NCBI GenBank assembly: GCA_002937585.1 | Contig: PTKE01000007.1 | Location: forward strand, 1-61,404 | DNA length: 61,404 bases | Source: Alphaproteobacteria bacterium MarineAlpha9_Bin6 | GTDB taxonomy: Bacteria > Pseudomonadota > Alphaproteobacteria > UBA7887 | Direction of reading: 5' to 3' | Part shown: positions 52,120-61,404 of the stretch, piece by piece | Position numbering within the stretch: position 1 is the first letter of the stretch | Layout of the letters: each line of letters begins with the position of its first letter | The notes under the pieces: generated by a model | Databases searched by the model: none | Told to the model about the DNA's origin: nothing | Seen by the model: the letters and a program-made list of their open reading frames with translations, nothing else | Translations under genes and position numbers: made by a program

Positions 52120-52887
52120 CTATCGCAACACAACTGCCGACAAAGTGCGCCCATAATCGACTTCGCCGCTATGCTGACTCCGCCGGAAACTAAAAAAACG
52201 CTCGGCATCAGGATATGTGTCCTCATTGCAACGGTCGATGGCACGAACTCCGCACGCTGCTAGACGCATTTCAACATATCCAGAGAGATCAAAAAAATGA
52301 TGGCCGGATCGCAACGCTGGCTTAAAAAATGTTTCGAACTTTAAACTTTTTTTGATAAATCGACGCGCAAATTCAGATCCCACTTCATAGGAGTTGGCAC
52401 CTATACATGGACCAATACTCGCATAGATGAACTCCGTGTGTGCACCCAGCCCTATCATCGCCTTTGTTCCTACTTCAAGAACGCCAGCCAAGGCCCCCCG
52501 CCAACCCGCGTGGATAGCGCCTATCACGCCAGCATTGATATCTGCGAGAAGTATGGGCGCGCAGTCAGCGGTTAGAACTCCGAGCGCCATTCCACGTCGG
52601 TTAGTAACTAGCGCATCTGCATAAACTTTCCCAACCGGAGGATTTCCCCCATTTATAGTGATTACATCAACTCCATGCACCTGATAGCAGGTGACCAATG
52701 CATTTGCTGGAAGATCGAGTCTCGCCATGGCACGACGTCGGTTCTCAATTACCGCCTCTCTTTCATCATGACTCCCGTGGCTACAGTTTAGGGAATGGTA
52801 CAATCCAGTCGAGACACCACCCAGACGAGTGAAGAACGCATGGCTCACACCATCGAGATTGCTCAACGAGGAGCTAGATACGATCAC
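52120..52887 (-). CDS. pgeF: Peptidoglycan editing factor PgeF (multicopper polyphenol oxidase/laccase-like family)
   Basis: HAFFTRLGGVS.G.Y.SLN, TADCAPILLAD, GAIHAGWRGALAG, IGPCIG..SYEVG. Confidence 0.95.
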   Translation of the reverse strand: MIVSSSSLSNLDGVSHAFFTRLGGVSTGLYHSLNCSHGSHDEREAVIENRRRAMARLDLPANALVTCYQVHGVDVITINGGNPPVGKVYADALVTNRRGMALGVLTADCAPILLADINAGVIGAIHAGWRGALAGVLEVGTKAMIGLGAHTEFIYASIGPCIGANSYEVGSEFARRFIKKSLKFETFFKPALRSGHHFFDLSGYVEMRLAACGVRAIDRCNEDTYPDAERFFSFRRSQHSGEVDYGRTLSAVVLR

Positions 52888-53990
52888 GTGGGCTCGAACC
52901 CAGCGACAGAGACCAAACTTCCAGATGTTATCGCCATAGCCTGAAAAAGCTCACCCATAAAACCCGGCTCCGTCAAACGTCGTCGTCCAGAGTGAATCAT
53001 CTGAGACGTCTCAGCACTCACACCCTGCGCCAGGCGTTCCGCTCGCGAACTGATCCCCAGAGACTCGAGAAATGCCCCTTGCCCACGCGGCCCGTGCACC
53101 AGCGCTCCCGCCGTCCGAGCAACCTTAGACAAGGCTGCGAAGTTGACAGCACACGCAAGATCGGCACTCCCCGGACTCATTAGCGGATCGTGATGATCAT
53201 GCCCGCGCACTGCTTGCAAGCTAAAGTCCAAATAGTTGGCAACAAAATCAATGATCAGCGCAGCACCGCCAACGCGCGTTACCCTCTCCGCAATATCATG
53301 CGCCAGCGAAAGACCGGAAGGACAAACCTCCATTGCATCGGCAGATTTATTCCCACTATCCAGCCATGCCGTCGCGGGCGTTCGTCCATGTGACAACACA
53401 TATCGAAAAGCATCTGCCTGGCAAAGATCACGATCAATTAACCGTTCGCGCCAACCATCAGCACCAGCAACGAACTGGTGCACTGGAAGAGCATCAAAAA
53501 ATTCGTTGCCTATCAGCATTAGAGTACCGTCAGGAACGTCAGCGAGGCGAGAGTACCAGTCAAGTGCCGGCAGAGGCCGAAGATTAGACAATCGCTGCTG
53601 CTGTTGGCTACGCAAAACGGGGCTGGCCTCAACCAGACAAAATCGAACTGCAGCCCGAAAATCGGGCGACACCGCAATCCCCCGCCACAGATCGGAGATC
53701 AACGTGCCACGTCCCGGGCCGAGTTCCACTAACAATACTGGGTCGGGCGCACCAAGTCCTCTCCAACAATCTATAAACCAAGCCCCTATCAACTCACCAA
53801 ACATTTGGCTAATTTCGGGTGCTGTCGTGAAATCACCGCGAGTACCCAACGGATCACGAGTCGTATAGTAACCAAAACTTGGATTGTTCAGCGCCTCGCT
53901 CATATAACGGGCGACAGTGAGAGGTCCGTTCGCATTGATTAGACGACGTAGGTAGGCCGCGAGCAAACTAGATTGATGACAATTCGTCAT
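52884..53990 (-). CDS. Class I SAM-dependent methyltransferase, NDUFAF7/MidA-like
   Basis: GPLTVARYMSEALNNPSFGYYTTRDPLGTRGDFTTAPEISQMFGELIGAW, LLVELGPGRGTL, GNEFFDALPVHQF. Start moved to ATG at 53990, overlapping the lgt stop (ATGA); the track start at 54077 lies inside lgt. Confidence 0.95.
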   Translation of the reverse strand: MTNCHQSSLLAAYLRRLINANGPLTVARYMSEALNNPSFGYYTTRDPLGTRGDFTTAPEISQMFGELIGAWFIDCWRGLGAPDPVLLVELGPGRGTLISDLWRGIAVSPDFRAAVRFCLVEASPVLRSQQQQRLSNLRPLPALDWYSRLADVPDGTLMLIGNEFFDALPVHQFVAGADGWRERLIDRDLCQADAFRYVLSHGRTPATAWLDSGNKSADAMEVCPSGLSLAHDIAERVTRVGGAALIIDFVANYLDFSLQAVRGHDHHDPLMSPGSADLACAVNFAALSKVARTAGALVHGPRGQGAFLESLGISSRAERLAQGVSAETSQMIHSGRRRLTEPGFMGELFQAMAITSGSLVSVAGFEPT

Positions 53991-54775
53991 TCTGACCGAT
54001 TGGATCGGGCGATTAGCCAGAACCCAAGTGCCGCCAATGGTATGGACAACGTTTGCCCCATGGTGACTCCGGACCAAAGAAAACCGATATGAGAATCAGG
54101 TTCACGGAATAATTCACTAGTGACTCGTGCAAATGCATACCCAACAAGAAAGGTCCCACTCAATAGGCCCGACCTACGGTGAGCGTTTCGCATATGTACC
54201 AACCACAGCATCAGTGCAAATAACAAACCGCCTTCGAGCACCGCTTCATAAAGTTGGCTTGGATGTCTAGGGACGTCACCACCTCTAGGGAAAATCATTC
54301 CCCAAGGCATTTCCGTAATTCGGCCGTAAAGCTCCCCATTAATAAAGTTTGATACGCGGCCGAGCATCAATCCAAACGGAAACGCTGGAGCCACCGCGTC
54401 TGCGACTGAAAGGACCTGGATTCCGCGCCGCCGTGCGAAGAATACAATCGCTAAAACCACCCCGATTAGGCCCCCATGGAATGACATGCCACCGCGCCAG
54501 ACAGCAAAAATTTCAAGCGGTTCCTTTATGTAATAACCAAACTGATAAAATAACGCGTAACCTAACCGACCTCCCAGGATCACACCAAGCATGATCCACA
54601 GCAGCAAATCGTCCACCATCTCGACACTTAATTCTATACGCTGCGCTTCAACGAGACGTCGGACATACTGCCAGCCAGCGACTAACCCCATCACATAGGC
54701 CAACGCATACCAGCGTACAGCCAATGGACCGATCTGGATCGCAACTGGATCGATTGCAGGGAATATGAGTCCCAC
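53987..54775 (-). CDS. lgt: Phosphatidylglycerol--prolipoprotein diacylglyceryl transferase
   Basis: GGMSFHGGLIGV, GRVSNFINGELYGR, PRHPSQLYEA. Confidence 0.97.
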   Translation of the reverse strand: MGLIFPAIDPVAIQIGPLAVRWYALAYVMGLVAGWQYVRRLVEAQRIELSVEMVDDLLLWIMLGVILGGRLGYALFYQFGYYIKEPLEIFAVWRGGMSFHGGLIGVVLAIVFFARRRGIQVLSVADAVAPAFPFGLMLGRVSNFINGELYGRITEMPWGMIFPRGGDVPRHPSQLYEAVLEGGLLFALMLWLVHMRNAHRRSGLLSGTFLVGYAFARVTSELFREPDSHIGFLWSGVTMGQTLSIPLAALGFWLIARSNRSE

Positions 54776-54897
54776 TAGGATTTTTTCTCCATTCGATCAC
54801 ATCCGATAACTAGCGCAGCATTTATGCCTGCACTGGAATAGCGTTTCCGTTGGTACGAGAGACCCCATCCTCGCGTCTTCTGCGACCGGATCATGAC

Positions 54898-55899
54898 CTA
54901 GAGATAAGGGTCGGTAGTGGCGAGAAAATTATTTATGTAATCCGAGATACCTGCCTCTAAGCTAGTAAATGGAGCCGAGTAACCGGCTGAGCGCAGCTGC
55001 AACATCTGAGCCTCTGTGAAATATTGGTATCTATCCCGGATAGAACTAGGCATATCAATATATTGGATTTGAGAAGTTTTACCCAGCGCAGAGAATAATG
55101 CCTTTGCCAGGTCAGCAAAACTGCGCGCCTGGCCAGTACCCAAATTAAATAAGCCGTTTACCTCTGGATTGTCGAACAACCACAGGATTACGTCGGTGCA
55201 ATCACGCACATAAATAAAGTCCCGCCGCTGGCCACCGTCTTCGCAATCAGGCCGATACGATCTAAACAGCGTCACCGGTTTTCCAAGTTCAGCAGACGGA
55301 TACTTTTGGGCCACAACGCTTTTCATTAGACCCTTGTGATATTCGTTGGGACCATAGACGTTGAAAAACTTAAGCCCCACATACTGCGGCGGGCGAGTGC
55401 GCGGATCCATGGCCAAATGAGCCACGCGTTGGTCAAATAGATGCTTGCTCCAACCGTAAGGATTCAGAGGTTTGAGCTGATCCAGCTGTGAAACATCAAG
55501 ACCGTCGGCAAATCCGGCTCTGCCGTCGCCATAAGTTGCAGCCGACGACGCATAGATTAAGCGCACCTCCTGCTCTGCACATAAACGCCACAGATCGAGA
55601 CTAAAACGGAAATTCTGGGATAAGATCAAATCAACATCTGACTCAGTGGTCGAGGAATTTGCCCCCATATGAAATACTGCCTCAACACGGCCCCAGACTC
55701 CGCCATCGGCATGCTCCCGCATATAAGTAAACAGATCCTCTGGATTTACGATTTCAGCAATTTGCCGACGTGCTAGGTTGCGCCACTTGTCGTCCATACC
55801 CAAGTGGTCACATAAAACTATATCTTTGCGGCCCCGCGCATTTAGCGCTGCGATCAAGTTGGAACCGATAAATCCAGCGCCGCCAGTTACAATGATCAT
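54898..55899 (-). CDS. ADP-glyceromanno-heptose 6-epimerase
   Basis: IVTGGAGFIGSNLIAALN Rossmann motif, SSAATYGDG, NPYGWSKHLFD, FFNVYGPNEYHKG, RDFIYVRD. Confidence 0.94.
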   Translation of the reverse strand: MIIVTGGAGFIGSNLIAALNARGRKDIVLCDHLGMDDKWRNLARRQIAEIVNPEDLFTYMREHADGGVWGRVEAVFHMGANSSTTESDVDLILSQNFRFSLDLWRLCAEQEVRLIYASSAATYGDGRAGFADGLDVSQLDQLKPLNPYGWSKHLFDQRVAHLAMDPRTRPPQYVGLKFFNVYGPNEYHKGLMKSVVAQKYPSAELGKPVTLFRSYRPDCEDGGQRRDFIYVRDCTDVILWLFDNPEVNGLFNLGTGQARSFADLAKALFSALGKTSQIQYIDMPSSIRDRYQYFTEAQMLQLRSAGYSAPFTSLEAGISDYINNFLATTDPYL

Positions 55900-56004
55900 T
55901 GGCGCGGGTTATAGAGCCCGCCTAAACCGCGGGCAAGTAATTGCGGCTTTCATCATCATGCGCTAACAACAGCGTTATGGGTTAAGCCTAGGGAGAAAAG
56001 CACC

Positions 56005-56349
56005 ATGCAGACTGACAACCGTTTGTTCGACGACTTGGCTCGATTAGCCGGCGGCGCATTCTCTTCGTTTACAGCACTTAAAGACGAGGCAGAATCTAGG
56101 CTGCGTGTCCAGATTGAGCGCATCTTAGTGCGCATGGATTTAGTCCGACGTGATGAGTTTGACGCCGTTCGCGCCATGGCTATCAAGGCCCGGGAGGAAA
56201 ATGTGATATTAGGAGCTCGGATCGAGACCCTGGAAAGCCGATTGGTATCGCCTAGGAAAGCCGCACGCTCTGATACATCTCTGAGGAAAAACAAACCCCG
56301 CCTGACCAAAAAACGGGGTCCGAAAGAGCAGGACGTGGGGACGCAATAA
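56005..56349 (+). CDS. UbiK-type accessory factor (BMFP domain)
   Basis: MQTDNRLFDDLARLAGGAFSSFTALKDEAESRLR.....LVRRDEFDAVRAMAIKAREEN; directly before proC. Confidence 0.88.
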   Translation: MQTDNRLFDDLARLAGGAFSSFTALKDEAESRLRVQIERILVRMDLVRRDEFDAVRAMAIKAREENVILGARIETLESRLVSPRKAARSDTSLRKNKPRLTKKRGPKEQDVGTQ

Positions 56350-56361
56350 GGAGTAATAAAA

Positions 56362-57198
56362 ATGGGCGCGGATACGAATACGGGTCGCGTACTAATGGTG
56401 GGAGCGGGTAAGATGGGCGGCGCTCTGATTGAGAGCTGGCTCAAAAAGCAAACCACACAACCAAGCGACATTGTGCTCGTCGAGCCAAATGTCACACGAG
56501 CCAAATATTTCCGAGACACCTATACCCTTTATACTTTTGAAACCCCCGAGGCGATCAACACCGGACTGGGGGAAGCCACCATACTGTTTGCTGTAAAGCC
56601 ACAGGTGATGGATGAGGTGGTACCACTATACAAACCGCTTATCCAGCCCGGAAGGCTAGTCCTGTCGATAGCTGCAGGTACACCAATCAGCTATTTCGAA
56701 CATCAACTGGGAGCAAATACGGCAGTGGTTCGCGCTATGCCCAATACTCCAGCGTCCATTGGACACGGAATTACGGTGCTTTGCGCTAACACCCATGTCA
56801 GCGCTGAACAACGAGCGCGCTGTGAAATTCTGATCGGTGCGGTGGGTCAAGTCGAATGGATTGAAGACGAATCCCTGATGGACGCGGTAACCGCTGTGTC
56901 TGGTAGTGGTCCAGCCTACGTGTTTCTATTGATCGAGGCGCTAGCACAAGCGGGTATTAGTGCGGGATTGGCCGCAGATCTAGCGAATCGCTTAGCACTC
57001 ACCACCGTGGCTGGTGCCGGCGCACTTGCCGAGCAAACTGAGGACTCTCCAACCGTACTGCGTCAGAACGTCACGAGCCCGGGAGGCACTACAGCCGCTG
57101 CGCTTGAAGTGCTAATGGCCGATGACGGATTGCAACAACTCATGGCAAGAGCCGTCACAGCCGCCAAGGAGCGTGGTCGAGAACTCGCCATAGCATAG
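56362..57198 (+). CDS. proC: Pyrroline-5-carboxylate reductase
   Basis: LMVGAGKMGGALIESWL, AVKPQVMDEV, VRAMPNTPASIGHGIT, AVSGSGPAYVFLLIEAL, VTSPGGTTAAAL. Confidence 0.97.
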   Translation: MGADTNTGRVLMVGAGKMGGALIESWLKKQTTQPSDIVLVEPNVTRAKYFRDTYTLYTFETPEAINTGLGEATILFAVKPQVMDEVVPLYKPLIQPGRLVLSIAAGTPISYFEHQLGANTAVVRAMPNTPASIGHGITVLCANTHVSAEQRARCEILIGAVGQVEWIEDESLMDAVTAVSGSGPAYVFLLIEALAQAGISAGLAADLANRLALTTVAGAGALAEQTEDSPTVLRQNVTSPGGTTAAALEVLMADDGLQQLMARAVTAAKERGRELAIA

Positions 57199-57281
57199 GA
57201 CATAACCATAATTTGGTTTAAGTCAGGACCTTTTTCACCGCCACTTACATGCTTCCAAGCATATGGGGACCCTATGAGGAG

Positions 57282-58226
57282 TCACGTTGGCACACGCTGT
57301 TGATCTGCCATTGAGTGAAAATCAACCGAATGGCGTCCATACAATATCGTAACCAACATATCCATATTAGGCGAGTAAACCCAAAATGCACCGAGCCCGT
57401 CTACCTTCGGCAAAATAAATGCCCTCAGTTTAGTCATCGCACGAACTTCAATTTGCCGGACCCGCTCTTTTAAAAGACCAAGCTCTTTACTCACCGATTC
57501 CAATGTCTTCTTGACGTCCGACGATAAATACCGACTTCGTATAACCGACACCTCCCTCTTAGTGAGCTCCGCCAAACCTGCCGTCAGCAGCCCACGTCTC
57601 ACTCGCAGATTATTACGCTCCTCTCTTCGCTGATCCGGTGTTGGCGCTAAATCAGGCAGGAGATTCACCCATTCCTCAGCGTTTCCCGGTTCGCCTATGT
57701 CGTTGAGAGAATAATCGGGACCTACAAAACGCTGCTCCATTCGGCGAACATGTCTCTGTGACACTCGAAGCATGAGCGCTACGCGGCAGACTCCCTTGTC
57801 ACTCAATGAATCACCTGTTTCGTTCAAAACGGCGCTCAAACGGCGCAAGTCAAAAAATTGGGTTTTTTGGGCGCTGGTGGTGCCGATTCGCACCAATGAC
57901 CAAGACCGCATCGCATGCTCCTGGATCGCAGCTTTAATCCACCAGATGCAGTACGTCGAAAAGCGGGCACCTTTATCAGGATTGAAACGATGCAAGGCCT
58001 GCATCAAACCAACACAGCCTTCCTGGACCAGATCGGCTTTACCCAACCCCGGACCACCATAACGTTCAGCAACCCGAATAATTAATCGTAGATGGCTTCC
58101 AACCAAGCATGTCACCGCTTTCTGATCTCCTGCCCGTGCTCGGCGCGCAAGATCTCTCTCCTCCTCGCGCGAAAGCATTGGCCGACGTCGCGCCTCGAAT
58201 TTCAACCAGGCCTCTACTTTCGACAT
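57282..58226 (-). CDS. RpoH-like (sigma-32 family) RNA polymerase sigma factor, divergent
   Basis: ADLVQEGCVGLMQALHRFNPDKGARFSTYCIWWIKAAIQEHAMRSWSLVRIGTT, C-terminal ERVRQIEVRAMTKLR; RpoH box degenerate (QKTQFFDLRR). Confidence 0.88.
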   Translation of the reverse strand: MSKVEAWLKFEARRRPMLSREEERDLARRARAGDQKAVTCLVGSHLRLIIRVAERYGGPGLGKADLVQEGCVGLMQALHRFNPDKGARFSTYCIWWIKAAIQEHAMRSWSLVRIGTTSAQKTQFFDLRRLSAVLNETGDSLSDKGVCRVALMLRVSQRHVRRMEQRFVGPDYSLNDIGEPGNAEEWVNLLPDLAPTPDQRREERNNLRVRRGLLTAGLAELTKREVSVIRSRYLSSDVKKTLESVSKELGLLKERVRQIEVRAMTKLRAFILPKVDGLGAFWVYSPNMDMLVTILYGRHSVDFHSMADQQRVPT

Positions 58227-58313
58227 CACATTCCCCGCCCAAAGCAAATTATTGGCGCATTGGCTAGTCGTAACTTATCCGAAAATAGTATGGTAAAATG
58301 AAATGGCCTGCTG

Positions 58314-58946
58314 ATGACAAAACGAACTCCATCTCCCCGCAACAAACCGGATCCGCCGTCTCTAATTATTGACACCGCGCTAGCGCTGGCAGCGCGCGAC
58401 GGATGGGCGCAGTTGTCCATAAGAGACATTGCGGTCGCCGCGAACGTACCAATTGGCGAAGCATTCGCCATATTCCCATCAAAACAAGCAATACTGACTG
58501 CTTTTCGCAATCGTATCGACCAAACCGTTGTTGCAGGCACAGAACTTGATTCACTGGACGGAGCGGTGCGAGACCGGTTATTTGACATTCTGATGCGCCG
58601 CCTAGAGGTCCTACTTCCCTGGAAGGAAGGGGTCGCAGCGATCGCTCGCGACACTCTGCGCGACCCACTGGAAAGCCTTCATGGAATCACCTCCCTTAAT
58701 CGCTCGATGGCGCTCATGGCAGAATGTGCAGGAATATCGTCAAGCGGCCTACGTGGCCGCACCCGTATTCGCGGTTTAACAGTGATTTATTTGTTTGTTC
58801 TGCGCCGCTGGCTGAACGACGACAGCACGGATATGGCACCAACGATGGCAGAGCTAGACGGAAAGCTAAAGACCGCCGAGGAATTTTTGCAACGCCTATG
58901 TCCACTGGTTCAGGGTAACCACAGGAAGACAGAGAGAGAGAAGTAG
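58314..58946 (+). CDS. TetR-like HTH / COQ9-type domain protein
   Basis: N-terminal HTH-like IIDTALALAARDGWAQLSIRDIAVAANVPIGEAFAIFPSKQAILTAF; C-terminal RRWLNDDSTDMAPTMAELDGKLKTAEEF resembles COQ9 C-terminus. Confidence 0.7.
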   Translation: MTKRTPSPRNKPDPPSLIIDTALALAARDGWAQLSIRDIAVAANVPIGEAFAIFPSKQAILTAFRNRIDQTVVAGTELDSLDGAVRDRLFDILMRRLEVLLPWKEGVAAIARDTLRDPLESLHGITSLNRSMALMAECAGISSSGLRGRTRIRGLTVIYLFVLRRWLNDDSTDMAPTMAELDGKLKTAEEFLQRLCPLVQGNHRKTEREK

Positions 58947-59058
58947 CCCATAATTAAGGGACCCTACCTAGCTTGACACCGCCAACACTTAAATAAGCGT
59001 TACTATACCTTCCACCAATAGCTTTTATCAGGCACGGAACATTTGCATCCGCACACGG

Positions 59059-60372
59059 TCAAACCGGCAATCGGATTAGAGCGCGCAAACCGCCAGCCGC
59101 GGACTCTCCCAGCAACAAATCACCACCATGATTACGAACAACGTCACGTGCAATGGTGAGACCAAGGCCAACGCCACCAGTCTCAGCATTCCGCGATTGG
59201 TCGATACGGAAAAACGGTTTAAACACTGATTCTCGTTGTGCTTTTGGAATGCCAGGGCCGTCATCATCAACTGTTATTTCAACTATATCGCCTTTTCTGG
59301 TAGCACCCACGTAAACCTCATGGCTATGGCGCGATGCGTTGTCGATTAGGTTCGTCAACGCACGCTTGATTGCATGCTGCCGAACCGTTATCTGGACCCC
59401 AATCACATTCTCGAGCGCGACGTCGGCCCCGTTACGGCGTGAATCTTCCGCCACCTCTTCCAGGATATCTTGAAGGGACACCTGTACCGGCACTTCACTA
59501 CCTTCACCACGCGCAAAGGCTAGATAACCATCCACCATTTTCTCCATCTCCGAGACATCACCACGCAGCCCTGCTGCGTAATCGCTTTCGGGCAACATAG
59601 CGAGCTGAAGCTTCATACGAGTTAGTGGGGTACGGAGGTCGTGACTCACACCGGCTAGCATTTCAGTACGTTGGGTAATCTGGCGCTGAATTCTCTCTCG
59701 CATACGCAAAAATGCGTTCGCGGCTTGCCTAACTTCTCTCGCCCCTTCAGGCTTAAAGTTAACTACCTGCATCCCTTTGCCGAAGCTTTCGGCCGCCTGA
59801 GCAAGGCGCCTGATAGGGCGGATCTGGCCTCGCAAAAAGTATATTGCGATCGCAAGCAAAATCAGAGATGTGCCAACCATCCACGCAATGAATATATATG
59901 TTGTCGAGCTAAACAATCGTTTGCGGGGCGCAGTAACTTCAAGCACGCCATTCGCCAACTGAACTCGAATTGTCACTTGTTCACCATTGGAAGTGTCAAA
60001 ATGAAATGGATACGCAAGCTGCTCAGGCAACACTCGCTCAAGAGTCCAATCAACGGCCCCAAAAGAGCGATGCGGAGGCGAAGCCGGCAATTTTTCACCC
60101 TCTCTCCAATCCGAAATCATAGAAAAATTGTGGCGCGCCCGATCCAATATCCAATCGCGTTCAGGTCCATCAGGATAGGTCTCAATAGCCTCAACCAGCA
60201 CCGAAATATCCCCGCCCAAACCGAGAGCAAGTCGCCGCCCAACGTCCTCCCAGTGGCGATTATAAAACACAAACGCGGAGACCACTTGTAGCACCAACAA
60301 AGGCAGCAACAATATTAGCAGCGATCGGCCGAAGAACGAGCGCGGCACTATGCGACGTCGCCGTAGTAGCAT
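59059..60372 (-). CDS. EnvZ-type sensor histidine kinase
   Basis: HAMP region, AGVSHDLRTPLTRMKLQLAML H-box, NLIDNASRHS N-box, DDGPGIP, GGVGLGLTIARDVVRNHGGDL. Confidence 0.95.
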   Translation of the reverse strand: MLLRRRRIVPRSFFGRSLLILLLPLLVLQVVSAFVFYNRHWEDVGRRLALGLGGDISVLVEAIETYPDGPERDWILDRARHNFSMISDWREGEKLPASPPHRSFGAVDWTLERVLPEQLAYPFHFDTSNGEQVTIRVQLANGVLEVTAPRKRLFSSTTYIFIAWMVGTSLILLAIAIYFLRGQIRPIRRLAQAAESFGKGMQVVNFKPEGAREVRQAANAFLRMRERIQRQITQRTEMLAGVSHDLRTPLTRMKLQLAMLPESDYAAGLRGDVSEMEKMVDGYLAFARGEGSEVPVQVSLQDILEEVAEDSRRNGADVALENVIGVQITVRQHAIKRALTNLIDNASRHSHEVYVGATRKGDIVEITVDDDGPGIPKAQRESVFKPFFRIDQSRNAETGGVGLGLTIARDVVRNHGGDLLLGESAAGGLRALIRLPV

Positions 60373-60387
60373 TACCGAAAGCGCAAC

Positions 60388-61170
60388 TCAGTTAACCCGC
60401 AGAACATAACCCTCTCCACGCACAGTGAGCAGATAGCGCGGGTGACTTAGGTCACTTTCAATTTTTCGCCTTAACCGCGCAATCTGCACATCAACAGTCC
60501 GAGGGCTGACCCCCATGCGAGCAGCCAAAAAATCGCGAGACACTGTGCCACCGACATGACGAGCAAACGCACGGAGTAGACCAATCTCACCCGAAGTTAA
60601 TTTAATTGTCTCCTCGCCGCGAAGAAGCTCTCCGCGTGATCCATCGAATGCAAACTCACCAAACCGAATCACATCTCCGCCCGCCATCGCACTTGTTCGA
60701 GCCCGCCTTAGAATGGCGTTCAACCGCAGCACAAGTTCACGCGGTTCAAATGGCTTCGCCAAATAATCGTCGGCGCCCCCTTCGAAGCCGGCAATCCGAT
60801 CTTCAATTTCATCCATCGCTGTGAGCAATAGGATAGGGATATCACCTTTAGCCCTCAGTGCGTGCATAAGTTCGATACCATTCTCTCCTGGCATCATCAC
60901 GTCGAGCACAAGTGCATCAAAATTCAAATGACGAAGCTTAGCACGAGCATCAGCTGCATCATCAGCGGTCGCAACCAAAAACCCATTTTCTGCCAGAAAA
61001 TCGCGCAACAGTGACCGCAATCGTCGATCGTCATCGACAACTAAAACGTGCGGTTGTTGGGATATCAGCGACACATCTTGAGTCCCACCCTTATCCAAAC
61101 TCATCGACCTCCCCTCCGCGTTGGGATTTTCGCCAGAAAAAACAGTTTGCTTTTGTTCGTTTCCGTTCAT
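60388..61170 (-). CDS. OmpR-type winged-helix response regulator
   Basis: VLVVDDDRRLRSLLRDFLAENGF, ALVLDVMMPGENGIEL, LLTAMDE, GADDYLAKPFEPRELVLR, C-terminal SPRTVDVQIARLRRKIE. Confidence 0.96.
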   Translation of the reverse strand: MNGNEQKQTVFSGENPNAEGRSMSLDKGGTQDVSLISQQPHVLVVDDDRRLRSLLRDFLAENGFLVATADDAADARAKLRHLNFDALVLDVMMPGENGIELMHALRAKGDIPILLLTAMDEIEDRIAGFEGGADDYLAKPFEPRELVLRLNAILRRARTSAMAGGDVIRFGEFAFDGSRGELLRGEETIKLTSGEIGLLRAFARHVGGTVSRDFLAARMGVSPRTVDVQIARLRRKIESDLSHPRYLLTVRGEGYVLRVN

Positions 61171-61404
61171 GAAGTAAGCCTCATTCTAACCTGAACTCCC
61201 ATGAAAAGGCAGTTTTGGCGACTAGTTTGGTCTTATGTCTTCACACGTAAAAACACCCAAACAGTACTAATTTCGAAAGCGACGAGGCGTCCTATGACAC
61301 CAACTATTTCAGATCTTGGTGGAAAATCAGCTCAAAACCCTCACTTACCCGAAAAGTCCTAGCGGCTTAAAATTCCCCTTAAGTACGGTACTTGCATCCA
61401 CGCC

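Noticed and set aside
53236-53868. 210-aa plus-strand ORF
   Set aside because: Antisense to the well-supported NDUFAF7-like methyltransferase; Arg/Ser/Pro-rich translation without family motifs.
55956-56519. 187-aa minus-strand ORF
   Set aside because: Antisense to ubiK and the start of proC, both clearly coding.
57249-57262. ATGCTTCCAAGCAT dyad between proC and the rpoH-like gene
   Set aside because: Very small loop and no U-tract; too short to support as a terminator.
58973-59006. TTGACA ... TACTAT promoter-like pair
   Set aside because: Spacing (22 bp) is wrong for a sigma-70 promoter and it lies between convergent genes with nothing to drive.
59671-60291. 206-aa plus-strand ORF
   Set aside because: Antisense to the EnvZ-type kinase; no recognisable domain.
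1-61404. CRISPR arrays, rRNA/tRNA genes, insertion sequences, toxin-antitoxin or defence islands
   Set aside because: No regularly spaced repeats, cloverleaf-like tRNA patterns, transposase motifs or defence-gene signatures were seen; tRNAscan-SE, CRISPRCasFinder and DefenseFinder would be decisive.

Overview
The window reads as a ~61.4 kb stretch of ordinary alphaproteobacterial chromosome (Rhodospirillales-like gene order), densely packed with about 57 protein-coding genes. I saw no rRNA, tRNA, CRISPR array, intact transposon or prophage. Main blocks: DUF952-pyrD-HAD; methylmalonyl-CoA mutase with its MeaB GTPase; rpmB; cobT-cobS-dnaJ-like-bolA; corC-aroB-aroK; xerD; accA; an orphan boxC-boxB pair (aerobic benzoyl-CoA epoxidase pathway) divergent from a PaaK-like ligase; tadA, rsuA/rluB-like, rsmD, mutL, pgi, lspA, ileS and ribF; a di-heme (DUF1111)/imelysin iron operon; a MetF-like reductase; a MoxR-DUF58-DUF4159 membrane cluster; DUF1285-NUDIX-DUF6111-CCA transferase; pgeF, NDUFAF7-like methyltransferase, lgt; hldD; ubiK-proC; an RpoH-like sigma factor with a COQ9/TetR-like protein; and an EnvZ/OmpR-like two-component pair. 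The best unannotated signals are: (1) a 62-codon transketolase C-terminal remnant between bolA and a TauD-type dioxygenase, missed by the ORF track; (2) a 16/19 match to the classical Fur box upstream of the imelysin/di-heme operon; (3) boxCB with no boxA, next to a ligase with a non-canonical adenylation motif. I found no convincing new multi-gene defence or mobile system. All calls come from reading the sequence and family motifs; no database search was run.
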